A stretch of 64,000 nucleotides of DNA. Origin: Galaxea fascicularis. Taxonomy: Eukaryota > Cnidaria > Anthozoa > Scleractinia > Euphylliidae. The position numbers and the translations under genes were made by a program. This document shows positions 24,921 to 48,251 of this stretch, one piece after another. A model generated the notes under the pieces. That model saw nothing but the letters and a program-made list of their open reading frames with translations. It ran no database searches and had not been told where the DNA came from. Numbering within the stretch: position 1 is the first letter of the stretch; every line of letters starts with the position of its first letter. The stretch is from the NCBI GenBank assembly GCA_948470475.1, contig OX419345.1, positions 20,379,359-20,443,358 of the forward strand, in the 5' to 3' direction.

Positions 24921-25340
24921 CGTAACAAGGGCTTTTGTGGGGAGAATTAGCTCCGAGAGGTTGAGCGAGAGGTGCCCTGTTACCTTCCGGGATCTTTTAA
25001 CAAGTGATGGACCCGACCTCGCCCTTTGTTCAGGAACATGGCGTTTATTGGAGATCTTCACTCATTTCGTTACAGGTAGAACTCAAAGCTCTTACTGACC
25101 GGCTTATTGTTATATACGAGTTGCAACCAATAATATTTGGACAAGTCATGTACCTACGTAAGCTTAGCAAATAGAGAAAATTCGCACTATTCACACCTTA
25201 ACAATCTAACGCTCATTTTACATTCTATGGCGTTATCAGTTCTGAGGACAGGTGGAAAACATCTAGATTACTCGCTTTATGATCAGAAACAATGCGATGT
25301 TTCCTCACTTTTCTTAAATTTCGTACTGGAAAAACGTCCC
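24921..25340 (+). repeat. Dispersed repeat block, copy 1
   Basis: Starts near GGCTTTTGTGGGGAGAATTA and ends AAAACGTCCC. The same succession of segments occurs at 38836-39225 in the same orientation with small indels and substitutions. The two copies bracket the MAK gene. Confidence 0.85.
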
Positions 25341-26355
25341 GTAAACACCTCTGTTATACAGACGACACTTTCTCGAAACTGTAACACCTCTGCTATACAG
25401 ACCACACTTTCTCGAAAGTGTTATGGCAACGTCGTAATCCCATGTTACTTGTAAGCAGAACCACAGCTGGAGCATAACAAGATCTGAATTCCTTTCCATT
25501 CTTTATTTTCACTACGGCATAATGTTAATCATGCACAGATAACGGCACTGCCTTCTCTAATACATCGCATTTTTTCAAGTAACTGCTTGTGTTGAATAAC
25601 ATTCAGGTACAACATGCGAAGCGCACAAGACTACACATAAAACTAATACAATACATAGAAAAACTGATAAAGCTGATAATCCACTAAGTACAATATACAA
25701 AATATATGAAATAATGATCATAACAGACGTAAAAGTGAAGAAGTTACTTGCATCTTAGCTTCGATACGTGGCTTCTCTGATCTAACTTCTTAGTTCGTTA
25801 GCGCTTGCGCAGAAACGCCGAGAAGTGAGTTTTGTGTACGATTATACACGACGACGACGAAGAAGAAGAACGTAGCACATATTTAGACTCGGGCCTTCCA
25901 CAGGAAGCCCTAGTGAAAATTTCCTTGCCACCGGTTTTTTTCACACTTGGGCACAAATAGAACTAACGCTTGATCACAGCCTCAAAACAATATCTCTTTT
26001 CCATTAAAAATTTTGATTTTGATACGAATAGAACCGGTGGTAGTTTCTGTTGCACTCAACATATTAGTTGGAGAAAATGCGATTACCTAATTATATCTGC
26101 ATAATAAGCACGAATCGGTATTGCAAACAATCTTCAATAATTTATATTTTTATTGGATGGCTAGTTACAATAAGCAGTTAGTATATTCAAATTGCCTGTT
26201 CCTAGGATCCTAAAATATTTATCTAGATTGAATTTAAAGGGATTTACTCATTTCGATTCTCTTTTTTATATCTCGGGGTGTTAAATGAAGTGAAGTGACG
26301 TAAATTTATAAGGAATGTTTTCATTAGAAATAGTTGGTGAGTTTTGTTAAAACGG

Positions 26356-26368
26356 GTTGCCAAGCAAC
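26356..26368 (+). promoter_or_regulatory. RFX X-box upstream of MAK
   Basis: GTTGCCAAGCAAC matches the RFX consensus GTNRCC-N(0-3)-RGYAAC exactly (half-sites GTTGCC and AGCAAC, one-base spacer). It lies about 470 bp upstream of the MAK start codon. RFX factors drive ciliary genes in animals, so the position fits a ciliary kinase. Confidence 0.7.
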
Positions 26369-26839
26369 ACTTCGATTGCTTTGCTTCATGGGAACAGACA
26401 TTTTGCTTTTATTCAAAGGGAAATTAGCTGGCATCGATTGGAAGTAACTCACCGAAATCATCGATTTCTTGGCATCCCGTACTTTTCCTCCAAGGGTCGC
26501 AGAATTGCCGTACACTTTGCAGTGGGAATAAGGCTCCCATGAAACGTCGATGTTCTGTCAGTAGAATTCCTGCTAAACACCGGGGAAGAAATGCTGAACC
26601 TCAAGCTCTTTCTGTTTACTTAGATTTCTAAAAGGAGGAACCTCTACTGTATAATATTTCCGTGCATTCTACACACATTATCTGGAAATCTGTACTCTTG
26701 GATGGCGAATTTGGTGCTTCTCTTATGCCGAAAAAGAGGAGAAAAAACATTTTGAATAAGCATCCTTTGTGTTGATTGCCACTGTCGGCGTGATATAGTT
26801 CCGAGTTGTTGTGTATCGATAAGGTTTAATTTTACCGCA

Positions 26840-38077
<11,238 letters not shown>

Positions 38078-38835
38078 TGGTTAGTCACATCTATTCACCT
38101 GTCAGCTACTCAATCTAAAATGTTGTCTTGAAAAACATGCGTGTGTCTCTACCGTCCTTATGTAAGGTGTTATCGTTATTTGTTCCTTGGAAGAAAAGAT
38201 TGTAAATGAATTCATGTCAGATTTCCATTAATTGTAAATAGAGTTCGTTTGTATTTTAATGAATGTTTTAGCTATTTTTAGTTGTATAAAAATCCTGAAT
38301 AAATGGTAACGCAAGTGTTAGTAAACTTCTACACCGAAAGACAAAATTTGTCCTCTAGTCGAGAAGTATTAATGCACGTTTTATTTGTAATTGGGTTTGG
38401 TGTAGATAGGGGATGTAATATATTTTACTCCATAAGCATTCAAATTCAGCATGTAATGTTTCGAAGGAGTTGATTTAAAATGTCAATTTAAATGACCTCC
38501 AGGCGAGATAACTACTAGGCCAGCTTAGAAATCTTGCTTAGAAATCAATTTGTGAATACTACTCGAGGTAAAAATAAATTTGTCTGGTGTAAATGTTGGA
38601 GGTACAGACTCAGTTTAAGCGATTGTTTCAGTGTTAAAACACGGAAGTCGTCAACAAGAGGCCGCCATTTCGTTACACAGCTCACACAAAGCATCCTATT
38701 TGTTTGGTCTTCTGTAATTATTTATTTATAATCAGACACAAGCACACTAAATAACTAATAAAAATTGAAATACAATTTCAGCGCTTTTAACTTTTTGGCT
38801 GAGAGATGAAGAGGCACTGTCTTGTTACTTAAGCT

Positions 38836-39225
38836 ATAACAGGGACTTTTGTGGGGAGAATTAGCTCCTTGGTTGAGCGAGAGGTGCCCTCTTACCTTCC
38901 GAGATCTTTTAAAAAGTGATGGACCCAACCTTTGTTCAGGAACATAGTGTTTCGTTACAGGTAGAACTCAAAGCTCTACTGACAGGCTAATTGTTATGTG
39001 CGAGTTGCAACCAATAATATTAGGAGAACTCGTACACATACTTAAGCTTAGCAAATAAAGAAAATTCGCAGCTTTCACAACTTTTCAATCCAACGCTCAT
39101 TTTACATTCTATGGTGTTATTCTAAGGACAGGTGGAAAACATCTAAATTACTCGCGTTATATTTATGATCAGAAACAGACTGATTTCTAAACTTTTCTTA
39201 AATCTCGTTGTACTGAAAACGTCCC
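38836..39225 (+). repeat. Dispersed repeat block, copy 2
   Basis: Matches 24921-25340 along its length in the same orientation, with indels (for example a missing stretch near 38930-38950). It ends AAAACGTCCC, and a MITE follows within 10 bp. Confidence 0.85.
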
Positions 39226-39234
39226 TTAACTAAG

Positions 39235-39595
39235 TAGCCTGAGTATCAGCGGAGACGAGGGGAAGGAAGAGGAGAAGGGCCTGACACAAAGCCATTGATT
39301 CGCTTGTGTCCAACATCCAGATTCTGGATGTTACGCTAATTGGTCAAAAGACAATAAGGAACGTCACGTGAGTCAACCGGAAGTCAAACTTCCAGTGCAG
39401 GGTTTACAGACGCCATATTGAAGTTTACTCTCATGACACATGACAGTTACCGGAAGTGATTTTGATTGGCTAATTATAACACGCGCTGTGTGGGGGTGGA
39501 AGGCTTCTGAGAAGCTGTTTGTGTCAGGCGTTTCTTCCTTCGCTTTCTCGCTCTTTTTGCCTTCCCCACCCTAGAAACGCCTGATACTCAGGCTA
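39235..39595. mobile_element. MITE with TAGCCTGAGTATCAG ends
   Basis: TAGCCTGAGTATCAG at 39235-39249 and its complement CTGATACTCAGGCTA at 39581-39595 are perfect 15-bp inverted repeats. About 360 bp without an ORF. Confidence 0.85.
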
Positions 39596-40434
39596 TTAAC
39601 AAAGCATCGCGTAAAACATTACTTCAGCTTGTTTGCTTATCATGCAAGGTGCAGTACTGGTTTAACCAACCAAATGTTCTCAATTTGTACAAGGTTTTAT
39701 AGTGCATCCTTTGACACTCGCCAAGACAAGTCTCGTACGAAGTGTATGTTAATGTTCAGTTAAAGTGAGCATTAAGCTAGACACAAAAATATCCATGTCG
39801 GACGAGGATTTTTGATACTGCCGGAACACTTAAAGTTGAGTGAATAAGGAAAAAATATTTGTTTACACAATCAAGCCCAACAACCAAGCAAACAGGACAC
39901 GATTTGTTCACATTTCCGAGAGGAACAATAAATGCGCTTAATGACTGTGTCTTTCTTCAGTTTGGTCGGCAAAATAATGATTGTCATCACTTATCTGAAC
40001 CGATTGTAGAAGCGCATTTGTAGTTAGCATGCTCGGAAAAAGCAAAAATATTGTAACATCTGGCCGCCAGTTTTCACAACTGTGAAATTGTTCTAGCAGT
40101 GTTTTTTTTTAATAACCCCATCAACATTACTCTTTTTATATTTTGCATGATTTCTGCACAGTTTCATAAAAGCATTGCATGGAATTACCTAAGTAGAGAT
40201 AATTGAATTTTGGGTGTTCATAAACCTGAACAAGCATTGTGCATCGGTATAGGAGACCGGATTTGTTTTGAATTGTTTTGTATTTCGCTGCGTGTGTGTG
40301 TTTTAAGTCACACTAATTTTAAATCTAAAGGACGACGATGGTTTCGAAATTCAATTAATCCTGTTTTTCCTCGTCCTATGATTAGATAATGGATACTGAA
40401 AATTGAATTCCAAATACCACCTTAGTTGTTATGG

Positions 40435-40448
40435 CAACAGGAAAAAAG
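40435..40448 (+). promoter_or_regulatory. Degenerate X-box-like site
   Basis: GTTGTTATGGCAAC has one perfect RFX half-site (GGCAAC) and one with two mismatches (GTTGTT for GTTGCC). It is about 410 bp upstream of the first LPPI gene. Confidence 0.35.
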
Positions 40449-40858
40449 GAATCGAGCATCTGCCAATTTGCATTTAAGGCTAAGTATTCAAATAAAACAT
40501 GAAGTTCAAAGTCTTTCATCGCTTTTCTCTCAAAACAACTTTTGAAATCTTTCATTAATCCATTATTTCTAACGACAAGCCTATTCTTTTGCCTTCCGTT
40601 TGATGGAAACGAGCTTCTCTGACGAAATTTGTGTGATTTTCAATTAAACTAGGACAAGTAAGACAAAAAGGAGTTCTTCCGACATCCCAGCTGCGTTGTC
40701 GCTCAGTGTTAATTCCTCGGCGCAAAAATTAATTTTGTTTTCGTGTAGGCTTGTGTTCCACAGTGAGTAAGAAAGTAACTCGTCTTACGAAAACGTTATA
40801 TGGTTTTTGCTAAGATATTTCCCAGCCGCTTGGAAAATTTTTTTATTTTGTCTCTCGA

Positions 40859-41785
40859 ATGTCGCATTTTTATACTGGCCATCACGTCCATTCCACAAGA
40901 GCTGCGTCTTACCAAAGATCTCTTCCAGCGTTTGACTTGAACAGTCGGGTGAAATTACCACCAATTATCAGGAATGAATTGCTAACTGGTCGTGACAAGA
41001 AAAGTCCACCACAACAGGCACCGACATGTCCAAGTGATTCGACAAGCGTGTCTTTTCCACGCATCATAGAAACTCAGACGCCCAGGAAATGGAATCAGAA
41101 TGGTACAAATCCACAGCAAATACGATCAGCGAAAAAACAGACTGCAATAAAGACTATAACCCACGTCGAAAAAAGCCCCATTCGCTTTCCTAATTCCTAC
41201 GCTGTGTTACCACCAATTGGACAAACACGTTCTTGGCCATACTCCGGATTTTCCAGTTTGCAGACTACTCCCAGAAATGGCGAGCAAGCTCCTATAAATA
41301 TCCCTGACCAGGTGCAAGCCAGAAGAAGGAGGTCTTCGCAAAGAAAAAGCTCGGAAAATATTGGGTCACCGGCTTCTCCAGCGAGAAATTTTCAAGGAAA
41401 TGAAACGATCGAAAGTTTATCAGCCACTACCAAAAATGCACTAACTAATTCAAGTGCGGTTGAAAATATATCACAAAAGGATTTGTTTTTACCCCGATCG
41501 GCCGCTAATCGTCTCAAACTAACAGACGATCAAGTTGACGCTTCAAGCGAAAACGCTATTCCAACTCTAGCTAGTGAAGATGTAGAAATCACTGACTGCG
41601 ACCCTGTTCATGAACTGGAAAAACTAGAGCTAAGCAGAGAGGTAGAAGAGTTTCTCGAAAGTAAAAACAGCCAGAGAAGAGGAGGGAAATGCATCGAAAT
41701 TGACCCATCACTCAAAACTGCTGTTGATGTTATCCGAGATAATTTACTTCGGCAAACCATGGAGGAACTTTGCATGATGTGGTGA
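40859..41785 (+). CDS. LPPI-motif family protein 1, unrecognised, intronless
   Basis: A 308-residue single-exon frame that I do not recognise. It is hydrophilic, Ser/Asn/Gln/Arg-rich and probably largely disordered, with no signal peptide or membrane helix. It shares three features with the convergent gene at 47123-47935: an N-terminal KLPPI (residues 32-36), a second YAVLPPI (114-120), and a C-terminal motif C-[IL]-E-x-[DE]-P-[SA]-L-x(11)-L-R-[QR]-x-M-E-E at 278-303, five residues before the end. Between them are a basic stretch (ARRRRSSQRK, about 154-163) and an acidic, helix-forming stretch (about 245-270). Conservation between two copies, despite low overall identity, argues that it is a real protein. 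A poly(A) signal AATAAA is at 41823-41828. No function is assigned. Confidence 0.8.
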   Translation: MSHFYTGHHVHSTRAASYQRSLPAFDLNSRVKLPPIIRNELLTGRDKKSPPQQAPTCPSDSTSVSFPRIIETQTPRKWNQNGTNPQQIRSAKKQTAIKTITHVEKSPIRFPNSYAVLPPIGQTRSWPYSGFSSLQTTPRNGEQAPINIPDQVQARRRRSSQRKSSENIGSPASPARNFQGNETIESLSATTKNALTNSSAVENISQKDLFLPRSAANRLKLTDDQVDASSENAIPTLASEDVEITDCDPVHELEKLELSREVEEFLESKNSQRRGGKCIEIDPSLKTAVDVIRDNLLRQTMEELCMMW

Positions 41786-42718
41786 GAAAAAAGACGACTA
41801 TATTCCACTGAATGAATTTATCAATAAATCAACAAAAATCAACACGGCCATAAATTTGCGGAGCGGGAAACGTCCACACTAAATCAAACTTCGTTATTTA
41901 TTAACCGCAGTGTAAATATGTTAATATTGAGCTTTTTTTAAAGGAGCTTAAGTAGATGTAGCTCAATTTTTTTTTGCGTTACAGCTGTGTTACGACTATA
42001 AACAAGTGATGTAAAATAAAACAGATTAAATATAAATTGTTGTGTTGTGGTAACTGTAGAGAGAAAAGTAATGGAAGTATTACGACAAGTTTATTGAAAC
42101 AGAAAACCCGAGTTTAAAGGTTCCCAGCCGGCTTAAGAACAATCAGTGTTAACTAGAAATCGAGATTTTTGGCTGAATTTCGTTTGATCCGAAAAGGTGG
42201 CGAAACAAAAAATGAGCATGCTTCAGTTGAGGTAATTCACAACGATGATGGTGATCGTAGTACTTTTTGACACCCGATTAAAGATTATTAATGGCCAAAA
42301 ACATTAAAGACGAGGAGTTAAGCGAATTCTGCTCACTTGAATTTTAATCACCAATTTACCACTTGTCTGCGAAATTTTCGTTCGCTCTCTACCAAATTTT
42401 ACAGGAACTTCATTCAGGTCTGTTGGAAAGAGTCATTTCTAGATTAACGGCAGTGATTTTCTGAGAAACAAATTCGAAATTTAACCGAAATTAACTTAAA
42501 GCAAACTCAGCGATTAATGGTCTGAATTCACTCAAGATTTTGATTGACTGCCCTGGTTAGAATAGACAGATCCGGCTTCAGCCACGACTGCGTTTCCATA
42601 GCAACAACATAAATGGTTTTATCTTGGAGATCTACGCTGATCGACTGAATCCCTTGCGGTGGGGTAACTCATTAGACAAAGGTTAGCAAAATGCATTTTT
42701 GAAATCGGTTCCAAGTAA

Positions 42719-43396
42719 TTAAGGTGGCTCAAAACAGTTCCCAGCACTTTCCTAGACGTAGATTTTGATGGGTCATTAATGCCACTCTTTATCAGTTGAT
42801 GTTACAATCATGGTATCAAAAAACTGCCCAATCATTGGTGAATACGTTGGTATTATGTTCGTGACACTATAGATTACCATAGCAACACTGTGACCCGCTA
42901 AAAACACCCTTAATTTCAGCTTTAAGCGCTTATATTTCAAAAACGGCACGGTGAAATTTTTTCTTATTATAGAATTTTAAAAAACAGGATGAGATGCAAC
43001 GTTTTGCAAAGTTTAAACAAATTCTGTACATGGGGTTCAGAGCCACCTTACATTTGCGAAAATTTAAGGTGGCTCTGAACTCCATGTACGAAATTTATTT
43101 AAACTTTGCCAAACGTTGCATCTCATCCTGCTTATTAAAATTCTATAACAAGAAAAAATTTCACCGTGCCGTTTTTGAAATACAAGCGCTTAAACCTGAA
43201 ATTAAGGGTGTTTTTAGCAGGTCATAGTGTTGCTATGGTAACCTATAGCGTCACGAAAATAATACCAACGTAATCACCAATAATTGGGCAGTTTTTTGAT
43301 ACCATGATCATATCATCAACTGATAAAGAGTGGTTATAATGACCCATAAAAATCTACGTCTTGGAAAGTGCTGGAAACTGTTTTGAGTCACCTTAA
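42719..43396. mobile_element. 676-bp palindrome of two inverted MITEs
   Basis: The left half (42719-43051) begins TTAAGGTGGCTC and ends GAGCCACCTTA. The right half (43063-43396) begins TTTAAGGTGGCTC and ends GAGTCACCTTAA. Each half is thus a complete element with its own terminal repeats, and the two are inverted copies of about 330 bp separated by about 12 bp. The arms match closely with scattered substitutions. No ORF survives across it. Confidence 0.85.
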
Positions 43397-43959
43397 TGGA
43401 AAGCTCGAAACAACCATTCTAAAGTTGATCTGATCAGTAACCGTGAACTAATTTTCGTAGCTGAAGTTCACAGTCCTCTGACTGACCTAGTAGTGGCTGA
43501 TTTAGCTAGTTTGAATAATCTGGTCTTGGGTTCTTGCAATCATGGACTAGTCAGGTCTGAGTTGCAAACGTTTTGTCTGTGTGCCACATAAGCGGCAGAT
43601 TCCTGCTGTGTTACTTCAAAGCGCTATATCAAACACCCTTGCCGATGCGGTAAAGCATTAATTTTTCGCGTCAATTTCATTATGGTGTTGTACTCCGTCG
43701 CTTCGTCATGACAAGTTGTAATTAGTGTTTTTTCCTCCGACAGCAGCCGGATTGCCCTTTTCGCGAAATCTGATAAGAGGTCCTCACCAAGAAACTATTC
43801 CTATCTCACTTTGTTGTAACGTTTTGTATTCACCTAAGTACAATGTTAATTATGCATGCTTACATCTGCTTGTTGATGGTATTTGGGGCCAAAACGACGA
43901 AGTTTCGACCACCAAATTCAATTGCACAGCCCAGAAGAGGGGAACATTAGTCGATATTT

Positions 43960-44560
43960 AACCTTGTTGTGGTCTTTACTATCGTTTTCAAAACGCGATA
44001 TACTTTTGAGAAATGAATCCCTTACCAAAACGGGGTACTGAACAGATGCTTTGGTAGGGAGGTGCGGCCTGGGCGCCCAAAAACCTGACCCTGTTTTAAG
44101 GCACGAATCTCTGATTTCCCTATCCCGTTTAAGACAGAATTCAGACCCCATCCATTTAATCCAAGATCATACCCAGCGACAACGTTTTGCAGGTACCACT
44201 TATCTTTTTGTAGTGTAATACGCTGTATTTATCAAAGTAAAGGGAAACCTACCAATACCTGGCGGCTTGAGATCAGCCTTCTATAAACAAACATCCAAGC
44301 TCATCCTGTTTAAAGCCTTTAGGTCATGTAGCGATACCTTGTTTAAGACCGAAAGTGATAAAATCGATAACCCGTTTAAGACAAAACAGCCTGAAAACCA
44401 TCACCCCATCGGGCCGCACGTCAAGCCACGTCAAGCCATATAAGAAAGTATCCTCCTCCCCTGGGCCAAAACGTTCCACAGCCGTTTCTGAGCTTACCGC
44501 AATCACTTGGAACTTGTCGACTACAACGTTGTAAAAATCAGTTTGTCGCATGTGTAGAGC
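43960..44560. repeat. Possible degraded repeat
   Basis: Contains GTTTAAGACAAAACAGCCTG and a doubled GCCACGTCAA unit, of a style seen in transposon remnants. Ends are not defined. Confidence 0.3.
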
Positions 44561-45722
44561 GGGGCTAGGACTGCCTTTTGTTCAGTCTTCAACCTGGACT
44601 TAATTTCCGTTCTCAGGTCTTGCCTTTGGAACCGCTTACGGCAGTTCACGGTTGGCCCAACAGGAAATGAGCCAGATCTTCCTGCCATCTGATGACCTTT
44701 ATGTCAAAAACTCAGAATGTTTTCCAGCGAGTTGAAAACAAAACTCCAGATATTTTTCTTTTCAAGTTTCTGTGTGTTGGATTTCCTGAAGCTCAACTCT
44801 GCCAGAAAAGCATTACCACAGGCCGGCAAACCCCTTCACTCTTGATATTTCAGGTTACGCACTCAGCAAAACGTTAGCACTATGTTGATTCTTCAAGAGA
44901 TCTTCGTTCTTTCTGAACGTTCCACGTTTACTTTCGTCGTAAACCGAATATTTCTCCTGTCAGAAGTCGTTAGAAATGTCTTAACCTTTATTTCTTGGAA
45001 TCCTAACTTTCACAGAGAAGCTCGGTGCAGCTATCCGCCTTTTTTCACTAAAATTACTTTAAGATTTTTACAGCGAGGGAGTTTCTTTGCGCATCCTGGC
45101 TTACTTATAATAAAGAATCTAAAGGGTTTAGGCTAATAAAATCAAAAGCTTTCATCCATCTCGTTAAAATTAAGTTAATGAAAGCTTATATGCACGATTC
45201 AAAGTTATGGTTCAAGTTGACAATCAAGGGTTATTTTCTATATCTTCCTACACTTTATTGTGAACCTTTCCGCTTTCAAAGAATAAAACTTAAGAAAGAA
45301 AGCGACTCGGCAAACTTGACAAGAAGTAAAGGGTTGTAAGGATTTTAATTAAACGTACTTGCGGTGAAAGGCTATTACGCATGAGTGATGGGAAAGACTA
45401 TCTTCGTTGGTAAAAAACTTCCTTTGAGCGTGGAAATGAGCCTGCGTTGGAAGCATTCAACTGAACAACGAAGTTATTTTAAAATTACTTCTCTTTAATT
45501 TTTCGTCCCGACAGCAACACAACTCCTTGAGAATCTCCTTTCAATATGTACAGACTATATAATATTTACAATGGGCGATTTTATCAAAAGATTGCTAATT
45601 CTAATTACAAAAACACTGTTTTAGCTGTATCGCGCATGTAAACTCGCTACGTCTGAAAAACCCCATCTTAAGGTCTATACCTAGTTTGAACTTTTGACTA
45701 CGTCTCACTCTGAACCGTTTCC

Positions 45723-46085
45723 ACTAGGGAGTTTAAGCAACGACTACGCCACAAAACAATGGGTTTAATGACGAAAAACAATTGTGCTGCTCGTGCGGGA
45801 TCCATTTAGTACATTTCTTTGCCGTACTCTGCAAAACAACTACGTGAAATGGCCAAATTTAAGGTTTTGACGACAACGTACGTGAGCACGTAGCAGTGAA
45901 TCTTTCATTCTTTATCTCTTTCTCAAGACCGTTCGTACCAATCCAGTCGTAGGATACTTCGTCTGCATTGTACAACTTGAACGACATGGAATAATCGCAA
46001 AATAGTTCCGATGCCGCAAAGTTATATTTAGAAGCGACGTTTCCGTTGCCGTAACCGTAGTCATTGTTTAAATAAACTCCCTAGT
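45723..46085. mobile_element. MITE with ACTAGGGAGTTTAA ends
   Basis: ACTAGGGAGTTTAA at the left is matched by AAACTCCCTAGT at the right; just inside are GACTACG and its complement. About 360 bp, no ORF. Confidence 0.75.
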
Positions 46086-47122
46086 ACTCGGTTGCACAAC
46101 GCATCTATGCCAGCGTCACCGGAAACAGGAATTTCTCGTAAAAGCGTCATCATCTGACATTCATTTCTCTTCGTTGTACAATTCTGTGCTCTAGAGGCTA
46201 TTGATCATCTATAAGCACTGATTCATCTGTCATCGGCGGACGCAGTCTCAACGATTGGCCACTTCATTTAATTTCTTCTTTGGTCTCTCATGCCGACCCT
46301 TGAATTTTTCAAGGTCGCGTGGTATTATTATGTTTTTGCCTCTTTTTTTTCGCTTCACTTTTTGTCTAGAAGTTGATGATTAACAAAATAAAGGAACTTC
46401 GCATTTGATTCTTCTTTTCGACTCTTTAATCCGATTAAATTTTTGCAAATGTTATTTTTTATTAACATTCTTTATCCGGCTAACATTCGTAATCGTAACC
46501 AAATAATGCTGAAATAAACTGTATAAATTTCTGTCTTTCAACACCAGCGAATAATCTGCTTTTCACGTACTCTCGTCAAGACATATCAGTGCTACAAATA
46601 ACATAACGCAAAGATTTTTTTTGTTTTCAATTTACCATCGCTAATCTCCAACTTAGTTTTGTCAGTGGGTTTTTTGTTCTGTAAAGAGTATTCTAAACGA
46701 TCTGTAAATTAAAAACAACATTTTGCTATCTGATATGTTTTGAAAGCCATAAAAAGGGTCAAACTGAACAAGCAATTAGTCACATATTCGACTTTACATT
46801 AGGAAGGAGTCAGCCACTGTGAATTCAACTGTGTTTGGCCAAACGGTTGCTATAGTCAATATGGAAATATCGTGTGCTTACGAAAATATCTGGTTCTAAA
46901 AATATCGACCAGATAACTTGCTCTCAAAAGGCGCAGAAGAATAGCTCCCTTGCTCAGATCAGTCCAGCTGTCTGTTTTGCCTCGAGCTAGCTTGAATCTG
47001 TCGACTTTCTGCAAGGTGATTTCTCTTGCAACCATCCAGATTTTAACACTGTGCTACACTGCAAACAAATACAGTGTTTGTCAACTTCACACCTGGTCCA
47101 CTGTTAAGTTGTCAGTGGTGAA

Positions 47123-47935
47123 CTAGATGAGGTACATCTCTTCCATATTTCTACGAAGAAATATTTCTTTAAGTTGCTCAGTCACATTTATTAAAGCTGG
47201 TTCGTTCTCAAGACACACACCGACCCTCCGACCTTTCCTCTTGCCTTTCAAAAACAACAGCAGCGTAGCACTAGGTTTTCTCTCTCCCGTTTCTTGATCA
47301 TGATTTCCAGCGTCCGGTCTTCGCTTCTTTTTTGAAGCATTCCGAGTCGCAACTAAGTCGGTATCGTTATCCGTGTTTGAATCCTTTGAATCTTCGAGCT
47401 TTTGCGCTTTGTCAAGTTTTTGTTTATCGTTTGGCTTTCCATCAAAAATCGCTGATTTTGAGTGCGTCTGGTTTCCCGTTTCTTCTCCACACGAGTTTTT
47501 ATCTCTAGTCGCAAGGCCAGTTTCGTTCACGGAAGACCTTTGTATTTTCTGTATTGGGGGAAGCACCGTATAAGTTTGTGGAAATTGATGAACGAGCGGT
47601 GCAAGCTCAAGTGTTAATTCCTTGCTCTTTTCATTCTCAATCGGATCACTTATTACTTGCCGTTGAGTTGATGTATTCGTTAAGTTGCGATTAATATGTG
47701 GACTCCTGTATCGTACAGGGAGTGGATCGTTACTAGTAGCTACATGAATAACTTGCCTGGGTTTCACCGTCGAGCGATGCCTCGGTAATGTGGCCGACGA
47801 TCGTTCCCTTTCCGCGTGGGGCCATGTCAGATGAGTTTTTGTGGCCGTTGGTTGTCGAAGTATATTTGCAGCTGGAACAGCTCCTTGAATAGGCGGCAAT
47901 TTAAAATTTCGACTAGAGTTCAACGACTTTTCCAT
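47123..47935 (-). CDS. LPPI-motif family protein 2, unrecognised, intronless
   Basis: A 270-residue single-exon frame, tail-to-tail with the gene at 40859-41785. It begins close to its first motif (KLPPI at residues 12-16). A second motif YTVLPPI (122-128) follows about 110 residues later. The C-terminal motif starts at C241 and ends MEE 264-266, four residues before the stop, and aligns with the partner's motif without a gap. The middle is acidic (about 165-195), then strongly basic (KKKRRP, about 202-207; KGKRKGRR, about 230-237), possibly a nuclear signal. The overall sequence has diverged strongly from its paralogue. No signal peptide, membrane helix or known domain. Function unknown. Confidence 0.8.
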   Translation of the reverse strand: MEKSLNSSRNFKLPPIQGAVPAANILRQPTATKTHLTWPHAERERSSATLPRHRSTVKPRQVIHVATSNDPLPVRYRSPHINRNLTNTSTQRQVISDPIENEKSKELTLELAPLVHQFPQTYTVLPPIQKIQRSSVNETGLATRDKNSCGEETGNQTHSKSAIFDGKPNDKQKLDKAQKLEDSKDSNTDNDTDLVATRNASKKKRRPDAGNHDQETGERKPSATLLLFLKGKRKGRRVGVCLENEPALINVTEQLKEIFLRRNMEEMYLI

Positions 47936-48238
47936 CCTTGACGTTGTGATCCATTTGTGGTCGATACAACGTTAACAGCACGCTGAGAGTTGTGTATGAC
48001 AATCGTCAGGAAGATGAACCGCGCGAGCGAGTCTCGGCGAAACTTAATCGACATCGGGCAAAACAATTGTGCGGATGACACAGCTCACATGTTATATTTG
48101 AGACACTGGGATTAGCCAAGACATCCTCTTAGTTTTCATTTGCATCTGTTTCCTTCAGAAGAAATAAAACTGACAGCTTTGTTTCTTCGTTACTCGCACT
48201 CTTTTGTATAGCGACTGTAGCAACCGCTGGATTATACC

Positions 48239-48251
48239 GCGCGCGCGCGCT
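48239..48251. repeat. (CG)n tract
   Basis: Thirteen bases of strictly alternating C and G about 300 bp upstream of LPPI gene 2, a potential Z-DNA former. Confidence 0.7.

Larger units (their letters stand above)
23325..26839. other. Intergenic region upstream of MAK
   Basis: No gene is supported. It holds a MITE (24390-24606), a 0.42 kb block repeated at 38.8 kb, a two-copy tandem repeat of about 39 bp at 25345-25422 (AACACCTCTG units), and the X-box at 26356-26368. Confidence 0.5.
38078..40858. other. MAK 3' flank and upstream region of the first LPPI gene
   Basis: Holds the MAK poly(A) signal (38298-38303), the second dispersed repeat block (38836-39225), a MITE (39235-39595) and an X-box-like site at 40435-40448. 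No gene is supported. Confidence 0.5.
41786..47122. other. Region between the two convergent LPPI genes
   Basis: No gene is supported in 5.3 kb. It contains the double-MITE palindrome (42719-43396), a weakly defined repeat (about 43960-44560) and a MITE (45723-46085). Confidence 0.5.
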
